A DNA stretch of 64,000 bases from Chloroflexus aggregans DSM 9485 (lineage in GTDB: Bacteria; Chloroflexota; Chloroflexia; Chloroflexales; Chloroflexaceae). Each line of letters starts with the position of its first letter. Position 1 is the stretch's first letter. Location of the stretch: NCBI RefSeq assembly GCF_000021945.1, contig NC_011831.1:1212001-1276000 (forward strand), in the 5' to 3' direction. The notes beneath the pieces were generated by a model that was not told where the DNA came from, did not search any database, and saw only the letters and a list, made by a program, of their open reading frames with translations. A program made the position numbers and the translations under genes. Shown piece by piece: positions 11,370-19,661 of this stretch.

Positions 11370-11600
11370 CTACTGCAACACGCCGAAACCGATCAAGAAT
11401 GCAATCACCAAACCGAAGATGGCAAGCGCTTCGGTAAAGGCGATACCGATAAACATGTAGGTCACAACACGATTTTCAATTTCAGGATTGCGGCCGATCG
11501 CTTGCACCGCACCCGAGACAATGATACCGATGCCGACACCCGGCCCAATGGCGCCCAAACCTACAGCGAGCGCGGTTGCGACGAGATTCAAACCCTCCAT
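11370..11600 (-). CDS. atpE: ATP synthase Fo subunit c
   Basis: A 76-residue helical hairpin forming the rotor ring. Helix 1 carries GLGAIGPGVGIGIIVSGAV; the polar loop has the R-N-P motif (GRNPE, 36-40). Helix 2 has the ion-binding Glu57 in FTEALAIFG. The residues after Glu57 are Ala-Leu, not the Ser/Thr seen in Na+-binding rings, so the ring is predicted to be proton-driven. AAGGAGG lies 9 bases before the ATG, in line with the high copy number needed. Confidence 0.96.
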   Translation of the reverse strand: MEGLNLVATALAVGLGAIGPGVGIGIIVSGAVQAIGRNPEIENRVVTYMFIGIAFTEALAIFGLVIAFLIGFGVLQ

Positions 11601-11681
11601 GATTGAAATGCCTCCTTAAAAGCAGACTCTGCGACGATCCCTTATCACAACAAGCGCGGTGTGTACCGCGTGAACCCTAAC

Positions 11682-12608
11682 TTAATGTGCATGCTCCTCG
11701 TCGTGGCCGGTCACGGCGATATTGAGGAAGGCGTAGGTCAGCAGTGCAAAGATAACCGCCTGAATAAATCCGACAAACACCTCAAAGCCGTAGAACGGCA
11801 ACGGTAACAGCAACGGCAAGAGGAACGCCATCACGACTAACAGCACTTCGCCGGCAAAGATGTTACCAAAAAGACGGAAGGCCAGCGCGAAGGGCTTCAC
11901 CAGTTCGGAGATGAACTCGATGATGCCGACAAACGACATGATACCGTTCAGATTAAAGAACTTCTTCAGATAGCCGGGACCAAGTGCCCGGAACCCCCAA
12001 TACTCGATAAAAACGAATGAAATAGCCGCAATTGCGAAGGTAAAGTTCAGATCGGCAGCCGGCGCACGGAAAAGCGGTACCAGCTTCTTACCCTGTGCAG
12101 CGCAGGTGTCGTGTACCTCTTCACTTTCGGCGGCAAGCACACTCGCCGGGCCGGTCAACGCCAACCGCTGATCGACCACACCATGCATATCTTTCTTTTC
12201 ATGGCAGACGCCGATCGAACCAACCCCTGGCAAGAGACCAAACCAGTTACCCAGCAGCACAAACAGGAAGATCGTTGTTACCAGCGGAAAAGCGGTTGCC
12301 ACGTACTTCGCGTTGATGTTGCGGAACAGGTTGTAGAGTGCATCAAGGGCAAACTCCATCACGTTCTGCAAACCACGCGGCACCATCTGCAGGTTGCGTG
12401 TTGCCGCAAAGGCTATAGCAATCAACAGAATGTCAACAATAATGGTGACAATGAACGAGTTGGTAATGGGGAAACCCGGAATGCCATCGAAAATAACTTC
12501 GGCAGCAACTTCGACGTGAGGTGGACCGGTGTAGAGGAAAAAGCGACTGACAATTGAGATAACCAGTGCCCCTACGATGATCAGAATAGTTCTAGTCCGC
12601 GTTGACAA
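11682..12608 (-). CDS. atpB: ATP synthase Fo subunit a, with loop insertion
   Basis: A 308-residue membrane stator subunit forming the proton half-channels. Essential Arg245 is in FALAFRLFGNIFAGE; NWFGLLPGVGS and the C-terminal helices are normal. Residues about 135-175 are an extra hydrophilic loop, with Cys135 and Cys169, between the LLPGVGSIG segment and ADLNFTFA. The start codon is TTG at 12608, supported by AGGAGGT 5 bases upstream; no in-frame ATG exists before residue 75. First gene of the operon; no atpI or atpZ precedes it. Confidence 0.95.
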   Translation of the reverse strand: MSTRTRTILIIVGALVISIVSRFFLYTGPPHVEVAAEVIFDGIPGFPITNSFIVTIIVDILLIAIAFAATRNLQMVPRGLQNVMEFALDALYNLFRNINAKYVATAFPLVTTIFLFVLLGNWFGLLPGVGSIGVCHEKKDMHGVVDQRLALTGPASVLAAESEEVHDTCAAQGKKLVPLFRAPAADLNFTFAIAAISFVFIEYWGFRALGPGYLKKFFNLNGIMSFVGIIEFISELVKPFALAFRLFGNIFAGEVLLVVMAFLLPLLLPLPFYGFEVFVGFIQAVIFALLTYAFLNIAVTGHDEEHAH

Positions 12609-12974
12609 CGCCTACCTCCTGCTCGACAATGTCGGGCATTGCTCAGCGTCTGCTCCTGGGAACGCTGCCGCCCTAAACACGAACGATCACTTTTTTTGTT
12701 CAGTCTTTCACAATCAGTATAACGTACTTCGCAAAATTTCGCAAACAACCGCTCGGTTGTGGTGCGTATCGATAGGTTTTGCGAAGCCGCCGCGAGTATA
12801 CCATAGCTGCGCAGGATGGGCAAACAGCGGCGGCGGTTGTCGTCAGGAAGCAACGGGCACACGAAGGGTGAAGTGTGATAGCGTCGGAGGTAGAGGTATC
12901 GAGGAGTCACACGGGGATGGTTCGGATGTCGTGAGCGACATCGGGTGGGGGTAGAGGCATAGGATTCTATGCCC
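12609..12974. other. Intergenic region upstream of the atp operon
   Basis: 366 bases without a supported gene. It holds the atp promoter at 12716-12744, the atpB ribosome site next to 12608, and at its right end the hairpin of the roadblock gene. The middle is ordinary GC-rich sequence in which I see nothing more. Confidence 0.6.
12716..12744 (-). promoter_or_regulatory. Candidate promoter of the atp operon
   Basis: On the minus strand TTGCGA (12744-12739), 17 bases, then TATACT (12721-12716). Matches to consensus are 4/6 and 5/6. It would give a leader of about 100 bases before the atpB TTG start. Confidence 0.5.
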
Positions 12975-12978
12975 CTAC
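12951..12978 (-). terminator. Hairpin terminator of the roadblock gene
   Basis: Arms GTAGAGGCATAG (12951-12962) and CTATGCCCCTAC (12967-12978) pair with one mismatch around a 4-base loop. The stem overlaps the stop codon at 12975. Confidence 0.5.
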
Positions 12979-14147
12979 GACGACTTCGCTAACACCTCGC
13001 GCAATTCACGGATAGCACGTTTCGCATTCACCCACACCGCACCGATTTTTGAACTTGCCACCCGCTTATTGAAGACCAAAACCAGCAAGAAGCGCTGAGC
13101 AACATCGAAGCAATACAGATCGATATTCACGCCTTCGTGAATATAGACACTGGTCGCATCTTCCTCACGTAACTGGCGGGCGACCTCACCGGTCGTTGAG
13201 AAACCGGTCGACAGGAGAGGCAACACCACCATCAACGGCAAGTTACCCTTATCGCCGGTTTCGACCAAAATCATCCCGGCGCGGTCGGTCAGCATAATAC
13301 TCTGCGTACCGAGATCTTGGCCCAATTGGCCCATAATACTGCGGATTGCCGCAATATTTTGCTCGGTCACGATAAGGTTCCGACCATCACTCCGCCAACC
13401 GATAGGCGGTTCGGCAGCCGATGACGATGCGGCCGATGAACCAGCACGACGTTCGACTGCTGCCCGTGAACGAGCAGCCAAACTGCTTTTAGCGGTAGAC
13501 GCCTCTCGCTCGGCAGCTTCTCGTTCGGCAGCCTCCCGTTCGGCGGCTTCCCGAGCGGCACGTTCGGCGGCTTCTCGTTCGGCACGTGAGGGTAAGACAA
13601 TGCGCGCCGGCGTAAAATCACGCCGAGCAGTCGGCTCAGGTGCCGGTGAGGTTTCTTTGGCGACCGGTGGTTCACGGTGAGTCGATTCACGCATACTCGA
13701 TTTGGTTGACGGAGCAGGCGGTTCACGGCGCGTCGGCTCGCTCGCAACGGGAGCGGGTGACGGAGTCGGTGGTGTTGACTCATGGTGGGTAGCCTGAAGC
13801 GCGGTGCTCACGGCAGCACGCACTGCATCGAGGCTTACATCACCACTTAGCACGGTACTAACCCCGGCGGCCTTGGCACGGGCACGATCGGCCGCAGTAA
13901 TGCCGGACCCCCACAGTACCACTCGTGTATTCGGATCGAAGTTCGGCACAATCTCGGCCAGATCGAGACCACTCATCTCGTCGAGTTCTAGTTCGCTGAG
14001 CACGAGATCGGGTGGTTCGGTACTAATTGACCAGAGAGCTTCATTGGCCGAATCGAAGATTTGCACAGTAGCGTCGCCAGCCAACGCCTCAGGAAGACTG
14101 CGTAATACCGGATTAGCACGGGCGACCACGACAATGCGATACGTCAT
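12975..14147 (-). CDS. Pseudo-receiver/roadblock (LC7) regulatory protein
   Basis: A 390-residue protein. Residues 1-118 have the receiver fold (MTYRIVVVARANPVL, PDLVLSELELDEMSGLDL), but the acidic pair is absent, Glu replaces the phospho-acceptor Asp, and the conserved Lys is missing, so it should not be phosphorylated. Residues about 120-255 are a low-complexity Pro/Ser/Glu linker with repeated AAEREAAERE units. Residues about 265-390 form a roadblock/LC7 domain (NIAAIRSIMGQLGQDLGTQSI, GMILVETGD), which in bacteria regulates Ras-like GTPases such as MglA. No GTPase is adjacent. The ATG at 14147 has GAGAG 7 bases upstream; an in-frame TTG lies at 14162. Confidence 0.8.
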   Translation of the reverse strand: MTYRIVVVARANPVLRSLPEALAGDATVQIFDSANEALWSISTEPPDLVLSELELDEMSGLDLAEIVPNFDPNTRVVLWGSGITAADRARAKAAGVSTVLSGDVSLDAVRAAVSTALQATHHESTPPTPSPAPVASEPTRREPPAPSTKSSMRESTHREPPVAKETSPAPEPTARRDFTPARIVLPSRAEREAAERAAREAAEREAAEREAAEREASTAKSSLAARSRAAVERRAGSSAASSSAAEPPIGWRSDGRNLIVTEQNIAAIRSIMGQLGQDLGTQSIMLTDRAGMILVETGDKGNLPLMVVLPLLSTGFSTTGEVARQLREEDATSVYIHEGVNIDLYCFDVAQRFLLVLVFNKRVASSKIGAVWVNAKRAIRELREVLAKSS

Positions 14148-14260
14148 TGGATTCTCTCGCAATTGTGCTTACCATGAAACGGTCTTCATTTACTACTGCT
14201 CACTAGTATACTCGAAGTCGCTACGATTTGCAGTAGTGATTTTGATCCACACAGGTTTGG

Positions 14261-15397
14261 TTATGCAATCACTTCGACACAACTGCGCGGCAACCAGATC
14301 GCCTCACCGGTTTCGAGGAGCACTTCGACGGCAGCAGTACGCACACCAGAAGGTAGCCGTTGAGGGAACACCGGCAAGCTACGGATCTGACCAAGATGAC
14401 CGAGGTGGTCGTGGCTGAGGAGACGCACACGCGCACCAACACGCAGTGGTGGACGAGGCGGTTCGAGTGCAGTACTGCTACTCCGTGAAAGCGGGATGAT
14501 CACGCGCGGTCGGCGATGTGGCCGACGCAAACCGGCGCTACTCTCGATGAAGACTTCGCGTCGATCGTAGGTAGCGAGTAGTTTAAACAATGGCGCAGCC
14601 ATCGGAGCATTACCGATCCCTTCGGTAATGACGATAGTCAGTGGCGATTCGATCAGACCGGACCACTGCCAATTGCGCACACCGATGGTCCACGGCAACC
14701 GTTTTTTTGACAATCGAAAAAAGTCCCGTAACTCGCTCTCGGCAATGCTACCGACAATTACGCCACGTACCTGATGCTCAACTGCTTTGCGTAACGCAGC
14801 AGCACTGATCCCACTACCACCAATAACCACCGCATACATGCTTTGCGCATCGATCATCGCTTCGGTGATCGGCTCAGCGGGATCGAGCGTGAGCAAGCGC
14901 GTAACTCCATTACAATCGGGGCCAAAACTACCAACGCCGTACAATTGTGCGGCGGGAGTTTCGATCACAACCCGTTGATTATTGACGATCTCCATGACAA
15001 TCCCGCGGATGCCGGCGGTAAGAGTGATCTGACGTGGTTCCGGCACGACAAACGCATAGCCGGTAGCTTCATCAACCATCGTTAAGGTGCCGTTGACAGG
15101 ACTAAGCACACGCCGACCGGTTAAACCACGCCGACGGGCTATGACCGCACCGGCGTTGATCGGTTGCCCAATCGGGGCCACGACGGCACGCGCCGCTTGC
15201 GCCGGTGGCAAACCGAGGTCACGAGCGAGATTGATGAGATATGGTTGCGGCTGACTTAGCCCGCGGGCAATAACGTCATCGGGTTCGACCTGACCGCCTT
15301 GCCGAACCAGTATGTCTCCGGGTTGGGGCAGACAACGTTCGAGTCGAGCAACGGAGCTTGCGACAAGGGGTAGCACACCATCTGGTACATACAGCAT
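14261..15397 (-). CDS. Conserved protein of unknown function with barrel-type N-terminus
   Basis: 378 residues that I cannot assign. The N-terminal half has beta-rich segments like a lipoyl/RnfC barrel-sandwich (PQPGDILVRQGGQVEPDDVIARG; RVLSPVNGTLTMVDEATGYAFVV). The middle contains an alpha/beta stretch (MYAVVIGGSGISAAALRKAVEHQVRGVIVGSI). The C-terminus has an SH3/KOW-like module (RVGARVRLLSHDHLGHLGQIR). There is no signal peptide or membrane helix. The ATG at 15397 is chosen because the open frame upstream overlaps the transpeptidase and is not protein-like. An extended -10 box lies 35 bases upstream. Its co-directional neighbours are the transpeptidase and the roadblock protein. Confidence 0.72.
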   Translation of the reverse strand: MLYVPDGVLPLVASSVARLERCLPQPGDILVRQGGQVEPDDVIARGLSQPQPYLINLARDLGLPPAQAARAVVAPIGQPINAGAVIARRRGLTGRRVLSPVNGTLTMVDEATGYAFVVPEPRQITLTAGIRGIVMEIVNNQRVVIETPAAQLYGVGSFGPDCNGVTRLLTLDPAEPITEAMIDAQSMYAVVIGGSGISAAALRKAVEHQVRGVIVGSIAESELRDFFRLSKKRLPWTIGVRNWQWSGLIESPLTIVITEGIGNAPMAAPLFKLLATYDRREVFIESSAGLRRPHRRPRVIIPLSRSSSTALEPPRPPLRVGARVRLLSHDHLGHLGQIRSLPVFPQRLPSGVRTAAVEVLLETGEAIWLPRSCVEVIA

Positions 15398-15431
15398 AGT
15401 GAATATCCGTTTACGCTGGGTCACTGGTGCT

Positions 15432-15440
15432 ATTATAGCA
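15432..15440 (-). promoter_or_regulatory. Extended -10 element upstream of the unassigned protein
   Basis: TGCTATAAT read on the minus strand (15440-15432), 35 bases before the ATG at 15397. It overlaps the spacer after the transpeptidase gene, so the unassigned gene probably has its own promoter. Confidence 0.5.
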
Positions 15441-15479
15441 TGTGCCAGCAGATAGCCGACATTTTCCGGCAAATGGCTG

Positions 15480-16604
15480 TTAATACACCCGCACCGGGAC
15501 TCCCAGATCGGCCCACGCATACAACCACTGCGCATCATCGATCCGTAAGTTGATGCAGCCATGCGACATACGCACGCCGGTTCCGTGCGCATTGTGCCAG
15601 TACGTACCGTGGAGGGCGACGCCACCAACCACATACTGCACCCACGGAATATTCGGCACATACCAACACTCACCACCGAGACAATCGGCCATCGTTTGTT
15701 CGGGTAAGCGATAGTAGATCGCAAACTCACCTCGTGGCGTATTGAAGCCATCGCGACCGGTCGCGACCGGTGCGGTAAAGACGAGGAGATCATCTTCGTA
15801 GGCAAAGAGACGCTGACGGGTCAAATCAACTTCGATCCGCCGTTGCCACAGCGCCGGACTCCAATCGGGTGCGCCGGGCAAGCGGGCGACCGGCGCCGTA
15901 CTGAGGCCAAGCTGTTCCGCCACGCGCCGACCAAGATCATCGATCTGAACTTCGTCAAGGGTATCGAGATCGAAGCCGTAGATAAGCTGCTGCTGACGGA
16001 GAAACGGCGAGAGCGCTTCCGGCCGGTACCGCAACCAGGCTCGCTCAAAGTATTGGGTCATGACACCGTTATCATTGAAAGTTTCGCTAATCGGGAAGCC
16101 AAATACCGGTAAACCACCATGACGCTCCCAGAATTCTAGAAACTCGCCACTCACCCAATACCCGGTTTCGGCAAAGAATGCACCTTCGCCGGCAGATGCG
16201 GGCGGCATCACCAGACCCTGCCGGTCGAGCCATTCCCGTCCGAGCAGGCCCAATTGCACTTGCTGTGGCGTTCCGGCATATTCAGGATGGTACTCAAATC
16301 TGGCGCGCTCGAAATATTGCACAATACGACCATCAACCACTAATTCTTCAGTAATCGGCATGCCAAAAGTGTGAAGCTGACCATTGGCACGCCAAAAATC
16401 GAGAAAACCGACCCGATTGGAAAGATGATGGCCGGTTGCCGGGAAGTAGACGGTACGCACAACCGGTAAACGACTGCGAGCGGCTGTGGGATGCGCAATA
16501 ACCGGATGAAACCAGTACAACCATCCGAGAATGCTTATCGCAAGGAGGCTCAGCGTGGTCGTTATGTGACGATGATGGGTTGTCGGTAGGATGGGGTATG
16601 ACAT
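15480..16604 (-). CDS. Secreted L,D-transpeptidase (YkuD fold)
   Basis: 374 residues. A membrane anchor or signal peptide lies at about 15-37 (TTLSLLAISILGWLYWF). Two repeated modules follow, each with F-x2-G-x-x-L/W...F-x-x-P-I-(S/T)-E and QYFERA-(R/W)-x-x-Y (about 60-115 and 150-200). The C-terminal catalytic domain carries GGVALHGTYWHN and MSHGCINL, with Cys350 as nucleophile. The family makes 3-3 cross-links in peptidoglycan or attaches proteins to it. An unusual pair of cysteines (DCLGGECW) sits before the active site. A promoter lies at 16640-16666. Confidence 0.92.
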   Translation of the reverse strand: MSYPILPTTHHRHITTTLSLLAISILGWLYWFHPVIAHPTAARSRLPVVRTVYFPATGHHLSNRVGFLDFWRANGQLHTFGMPITEELVVDGRIVQYFERARFEYHPEYAGTPQQVQLGLLGREWLDRQGLVMPPASAGEGAFFAETGYWVSGEFLEFWERHGGLPVFGFPISETFNDNGVMTQYFERAWLRYRPEALSPFLRQQQLIYGFDLDTLDEVQIDDLGRRVAEQLGLSTAPVARLPGAPDWSPALWQRRIEVDLTRQRLFAYEDDLLVFTAPVATGRDGFNTPRGEFAIYYRLPEQTMADCLGGECWYVPNIPWVQYVVGGVALHGTYWHNAHGTGVRMSHGCINLRIDDAQWLYAWADLGVPVRVY

Positions 16605-16639
16605 TGTAAGACGATAACAACAGAAACACCTTTTCGATC

Positions 16640-16666
16640 ATTATAGCAGGTCCATTACTACGTCAA
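16640..16666 (-). promoter_or_regulatory. Promoter of the L,D-transpeptidase
   Basis: Minus strand: TTGACG (16666-16661), 15-base spacer, TATAAT (16645-16640) preceded by TGC, giving the extended -10 TGCTATAAT. Confidence 0.55.
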
Positions 16667-16694
16667 CATATCAATAGTATTACTTTTCAGCTTG

Positions 16695-16724
16695 TTGCAG
16701 AGAAGCGAAATCTTTAGCTATACT
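16695..16724 (+). promoter_or_regulatory. Candidate promoter of the OYE-like gene
   Basis: TTGCAG (16695-16700), 18 bases, TATACT (16719-16724), 33 bases before the ATG at 16757. The -35 match is weak (3/6). Confidence 0.35.
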
Positions 16725-16756
16725 ACGGTAAGTAACGGAAATACGGCGAGCGTCAT

Positions 16757-17662
16757 ATGGCAGATCTGTTTACCCCGATCCAAGTGGCAGGCCGGCAAAT
16801 AGCTAATCGAATCGTGATGGCGCCAGCGCCGAGTGGTCTCGCCGGGACCGACGGATTTTGCCATGGAGCGCTCACCAGTTTCTACGAACGACGGGCACAA
16901 GCCGGTGTTGGTTTGATTATCGGCGAACCAATGCTTATCTATGCGCCACCCACTCCGATCCCACATCTTGGGATATGGCACGATTGCTTTCTGCCGGGTC
17001 TCCGACGGTTAGTAGCGGCAGCCCATGCGTTTGGGAGTCGAATTGCCTTCTTGCTCGAGGCGCCAGCCATCGCCCAAATACCTACGACGCTGGTTGATGA
17101 TTACGTCCAAGCGGCGTGGCGTGCATTGGCCACCGGGGCAGACGGCGTCTTCATCTCCATTGCCGATGACGGTATGCTTACTCGGCTTGTCTCACCAAGT
17201 CGTGCCACCGACAATGGGATAGGACCGGTAGTGAACGAACGGATTCTGCCGGTGTTGACTGTTCTTGAGCAGATGCGCCACCTCTTCGGTCGTCGCTTGT
17301 GGATCGGGCTACGGATGCCGGCAGCCGAATTGATTCCCAACGGTCTCAGTCATCAAGATGCCCGCCTCATTGCCCGGCGGGCCGTAGCTGCCGGAGCGCA
17401 ACTGCTTGATGTCACATTGACGCGCTACACTGCCGACGTAGCTCGTTTTCCGGGCTGGACGCTGCCATTGGTGGCCGGGATACGCCGGATCGCCAATGAA
17501 GCAGTCGTGATCGGGTCTGGGCAATTGAGCGACCCATGGTTGGCCGATGCTGCCGTCCAAGACGGCAGCGTTGATTTGGTCATGCTGTGTACTGCTCTCC
17601 GCTGTATGCCCGAATGGCCAAAACTAGCAAAGCGCCTGTTGCTACCGGTTAGCGTAAGATAA
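16757..17662 (+). CDS. Old Yellow Enzyme-like TIM-barrel protein
   Basis: A 301-residue protein related to NADH:flavin oxidoreductases. The first strand (FTPIQVAGRQIANRIVMAPAP) and the region aligning with the family's FLSP-x-x-N-x-R-x-D-x-YGG motif (LVSPSRATDNGIG) are recognisable, as are late barrel segments (IGLRMPAAELIPNGLSHQDA). It is shorter than typical family members (about 360). The substrate-binding H-x-x-H/N pair is replaced (ADGVFISIADDG), and QLWHAGR is replaced by FLLEAPA. FMN binding may remain, but the classical active site is lost. The last 14 bases overlap the convergent OadB-like gene. Confidence 0.78.
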   Translation: MADLFTPIQVAGRQIANRIVMAPAPSGLAGTDGFCHGALTSFYERRAQAGVGLIIGEPMLIYAPPTPIPHLGIWHDCFLPGLRRLVAAAHAFGSRIAFLLEAPAIAQIPTTLVDDYVQAAWRALATGADGVFISIADDGMLTRLVSPSRATDNGIGPVVNERILPVLTVLEQMRHLFGRRLWIGLRMPAAELIPNGLSHQDARLIARRAVAAGAQLLDVTLTRYTADVARFPGWTLPLVAGIRRIANEAVVIGSGQLSDPWLADAAVQDGSVDLVMLCTALRCMPEWPKLAKRLLLPVSVR

Positions 17663-18815
17663 CCAACAACACCCCCGCGGCCACGGCAGAGCCGATCACC
17701 CCGGCTACATTCGGGCACATCGCCTGCCAGATCAAGTAATTCTGGCGATCTTCTTCTTGAGCGAGGGTATGGGCGACGCGAGCAGACATTGGTACGGCCG
17801 ACACCCCGGCTGCACCGATCAGTGGGTTAACCTTATTGTTCGTGAAAAGATTGTAGAACTTGGCAAACAACACACCACCGGCAGTCGAGATGGCAAAGGC
17901 ACACGCACCGAGTGCGAAAATAGCAATGGAGCGCGGGGTCAGAAAATTACCGGCTTGAGTGCTGGCACCAACGGTCAGACCGAGCATAATCGTCACGCTG
18001 TCGATCAAGGCGCTACGCGCAGTCTTGGCCAATCGCTCGGTGACACCACTTTCTTTCAGCAAGTTGCCGAAGAAGAGCATTCCCAACAGTGGTAGCGTAT
18101 CGGGGACAATCAGGACACAGACGATCAAGCCGATAATTGGGAAGAGGATGCGCTGGGTGCGGTCGACTTCCGGCGGTGGTGGCATGCGAATGAGGCGTTC
18201 TTGGCGGGTGGTGAGCAACCGCATAATCGGCGGCTGAATGACCGGTACCAGTGCCATGTACGAATAGGCCGAGACGGCAATTGCGCCGAGCAGATCGGGA
18301 GCAAGTCGCGACGCAATGAAGATCGCCGTTGGTCCATCGGCGCCGCCGATAATGCCGATCGCTGCCGCAGCTCGCAAGAGGCGCAGTGGATCATCACCGG
18401 CGAGATCGAGGAAGGGAAGGCGTGAACCGAGGAAGATCGCCATCAGGAGGGTGAAAAAGATGCCGAGTTGCGCAGCAGCACCCAACAAGATAAGACGAGG
18501 CTGCGCAATCAGGGCTGAAAAGTCGGTCATTGCGCCAATACCGAGAAAGATCAGCGGCGGGAAGATACCGGTAATCACACCAAAGTAGATATAGCTCAGC
18601 ACACTCCCCTGATCGTAGACGCCTTGCCCCATCCCCGGCTCGAACGGCATATTGCCAAGGATAATGCCAAACCCGATTGGCACCAGCAGCAACGGCTCGA
18701 AACCGCGAGCAATCGCCAGGTAGACAAACACGCAGCCGACAACGATCATGAGCAGGTTACCCCATGCCAGATGGGCTAACCCACTTGCCTCGAAAAAGCC
18801 AATGAGCCATTCCAT
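17649..18815 (-). CDS. Sodium-pumping biotin-dependent decarboxylase, beta subunit
   Basis: A 388-residue polytopic membrane protein of the OadB/MmdB/GcdB family, which decarboxylates carboxybiotin and exports Na+. The conserved sodium-site segment GIIGGADGPTAIFIASRLAP is intact, including the Asp, and LTVGASTQAGNFLTP and NPLIGAAGVSAVPMSARV are typical. About nine hydrophobic segments are seen. The ATG overlaps the TGA of the biotin carrier gene, so translation is coupled. It closes the four-gene operon. Confidence 0.93.
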   Translation of the reverse strand: MEWLIGFFEASGLAHLAWGNLLMIVVGCVFVYLAIARGFEPLLLVPIGFGIILGNMPFEPGMGQGVYDQGSVLSYIYFGVITGIFPPLIFLGIGAMTDFSALIAQPRLILLGAAAQLGIFFTLLMAIFLGSRLPFLDLAGDDPLRLLRAAAAIGIIGGADGPTAIFIASRLAPDLLGAIAVSAYSYMALVPVIQPPIMRLLTTRQERLIRMPPPPEVDRTQRILFPIIGLIVCVLIVPDTLPLLGMLFFGNLLKESGVTERLAKTARSALIDSVTIMLGLTVGASTQAGNFLTPRSIAIFALGACAFAISTAGGVLFAKFYNLFTNNKVNPLIGAAGVSAVPMSARVAHTLAQEEDRQNYLIWQAMCPNVAGVIGSAVAAGVLLVILR

Positions 18816-19210
18816 CAGGCAAACTCCAGTAATGGTTGACCTTGCCGCACCGAATCACCGACTTTGACATTGATAGCGCGAATCGTTCCGGCAACCGGCG
18901 AACTCACATTGGAGTTCATCTTCATCGCTTCGATCACAACGAGGGGATCATTTTCCTTCACCTGATCGCCGACATTGACCTTAATTTCGGCGACAATACC
19001 GGCAATCGGCGAGACAAGCACCCCCGGCCCACTCTGATGGGTGTTCGGTGTTGTGGTTGATGACGATACAGCGGGTGGTACAGCCGATCTGGCCGGTGGC
19101 GGTGCTGCAAAGCTCGTTGGTGCAGCGACAACCGCCTCATCGTCATCGGACAGCACCTCAACTTCGACCTCGTACACCATTCCGTTGACGGTAATCCGTA
19201 AGCGTTTCAT
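18815..19210 (-). CDS. Biotin carboxyl carrier subunit of the decarboxylase
   Basis: 131 residues. A short N-terminal domain (MKRLRITVNGMVYEVEVEVL) is joined by an Ala/Pro/Ser/Thr linker (about 28-62) to a biotinyl domain with EAMKMN; Lys97 is the biotinylation site. The domain ends 34 residues after Lys97, as usual. It shuttles the carboxyl group from the soluble carboxyltransferase to the membrane beta subunit. No biotin carboxylase is in the window, fitting a decarboxylase rather than an ATP-driven carboxylase. Confidence 0.94.
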   Translation of the reverse strand: MKRLRITVNGMVYEVEVEVLSDDDEAVVAAPTSFAAPPPARSAVPPAVSSSTTTPNTHQSGPGVLVSPIAGIVAEIKVNVGDQVKENDPLVVIEAMKMNSNVSSPVAGTIRAINVKVGDSVRQGQPLLEFA

Positions 19211-19274
19211 ACGAACTCCACACTGTATCTGATAGCGGTCAGCGCGCGCCGAACGGTAGCCACTTCAATCGAAC

Positions 19275-19634
19275 CTAACGACGCAGTTGACGAGCAGCCA
19301 TCACGCTTACCCGACCTAGACGGGCCCACATCCCCGACATTTGGCGGTAATAACGCACCCGCACTATCCGCACCGGCTGACCGAGCGTAGCAAAGGCTGC
19401 TGCCGCCAAGACGGCCACCAATTGGGGATCGAGCCGGTCGGCAGGTGTAGGGGTAGACGGTGGTGAGGAGACAACCGGCTGCGATACCTTGGGCCGGCGA
19501 CGGAACAAATGCTGACTAGCGCGCAAAGCGCTCAGCGCAAACGCGATAATCGTCAGTACGACAAAGACGATGCTCATCCCTGTCAGCGCGATCTGCACAC
19601 CGACAATGAGTGGGTCGGCAGTCGGGTCAATCAT
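19275..19634 (-). CDS. OadG-like gamma/delta subunit of the decarboxylase
   Basis: A 119-residue small membrane protein. One N-terminal helix (about 10-37, GVQIALTGMSIVFVVLTIIAFALSAL) has the family's G-M-x-x-V-F motif, followed by a Pro-rich linker and a basic C-terminal segment. These subunits assemble the soluble alpha subunit onto the beta subunit. It lies between the alpha subunit and biotin carrier genes. The C-terminal tail (PVRIVRVRYYRQMSGMWARLGR) is typical of delta subunits of methylmalonyl-CoA and related decarboxylases. Confidence 0.85.
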   Translation of the reverse strand: MIDPTADPLIVGVQIALTGMSIVFVVLTIIAFALSALRASQHLFRRRPKVSQPVVSSPPSTPTPADRLDPQLVAVLAAAAFATLGQPVRIVRVRYYRQMSGMWARLGRVSVMAARQLRR

Positions 19635-19661
19635 ACGATCTCCTTAAGCAAACAGGCCCTG

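Noticed and set aside
13500-13590. Tandem 15-base units that look like a minisatellite
   Set aside because: They lie in frame within the roadblock protein and encode its EAAER-rich linker, so they are coding low complexity.
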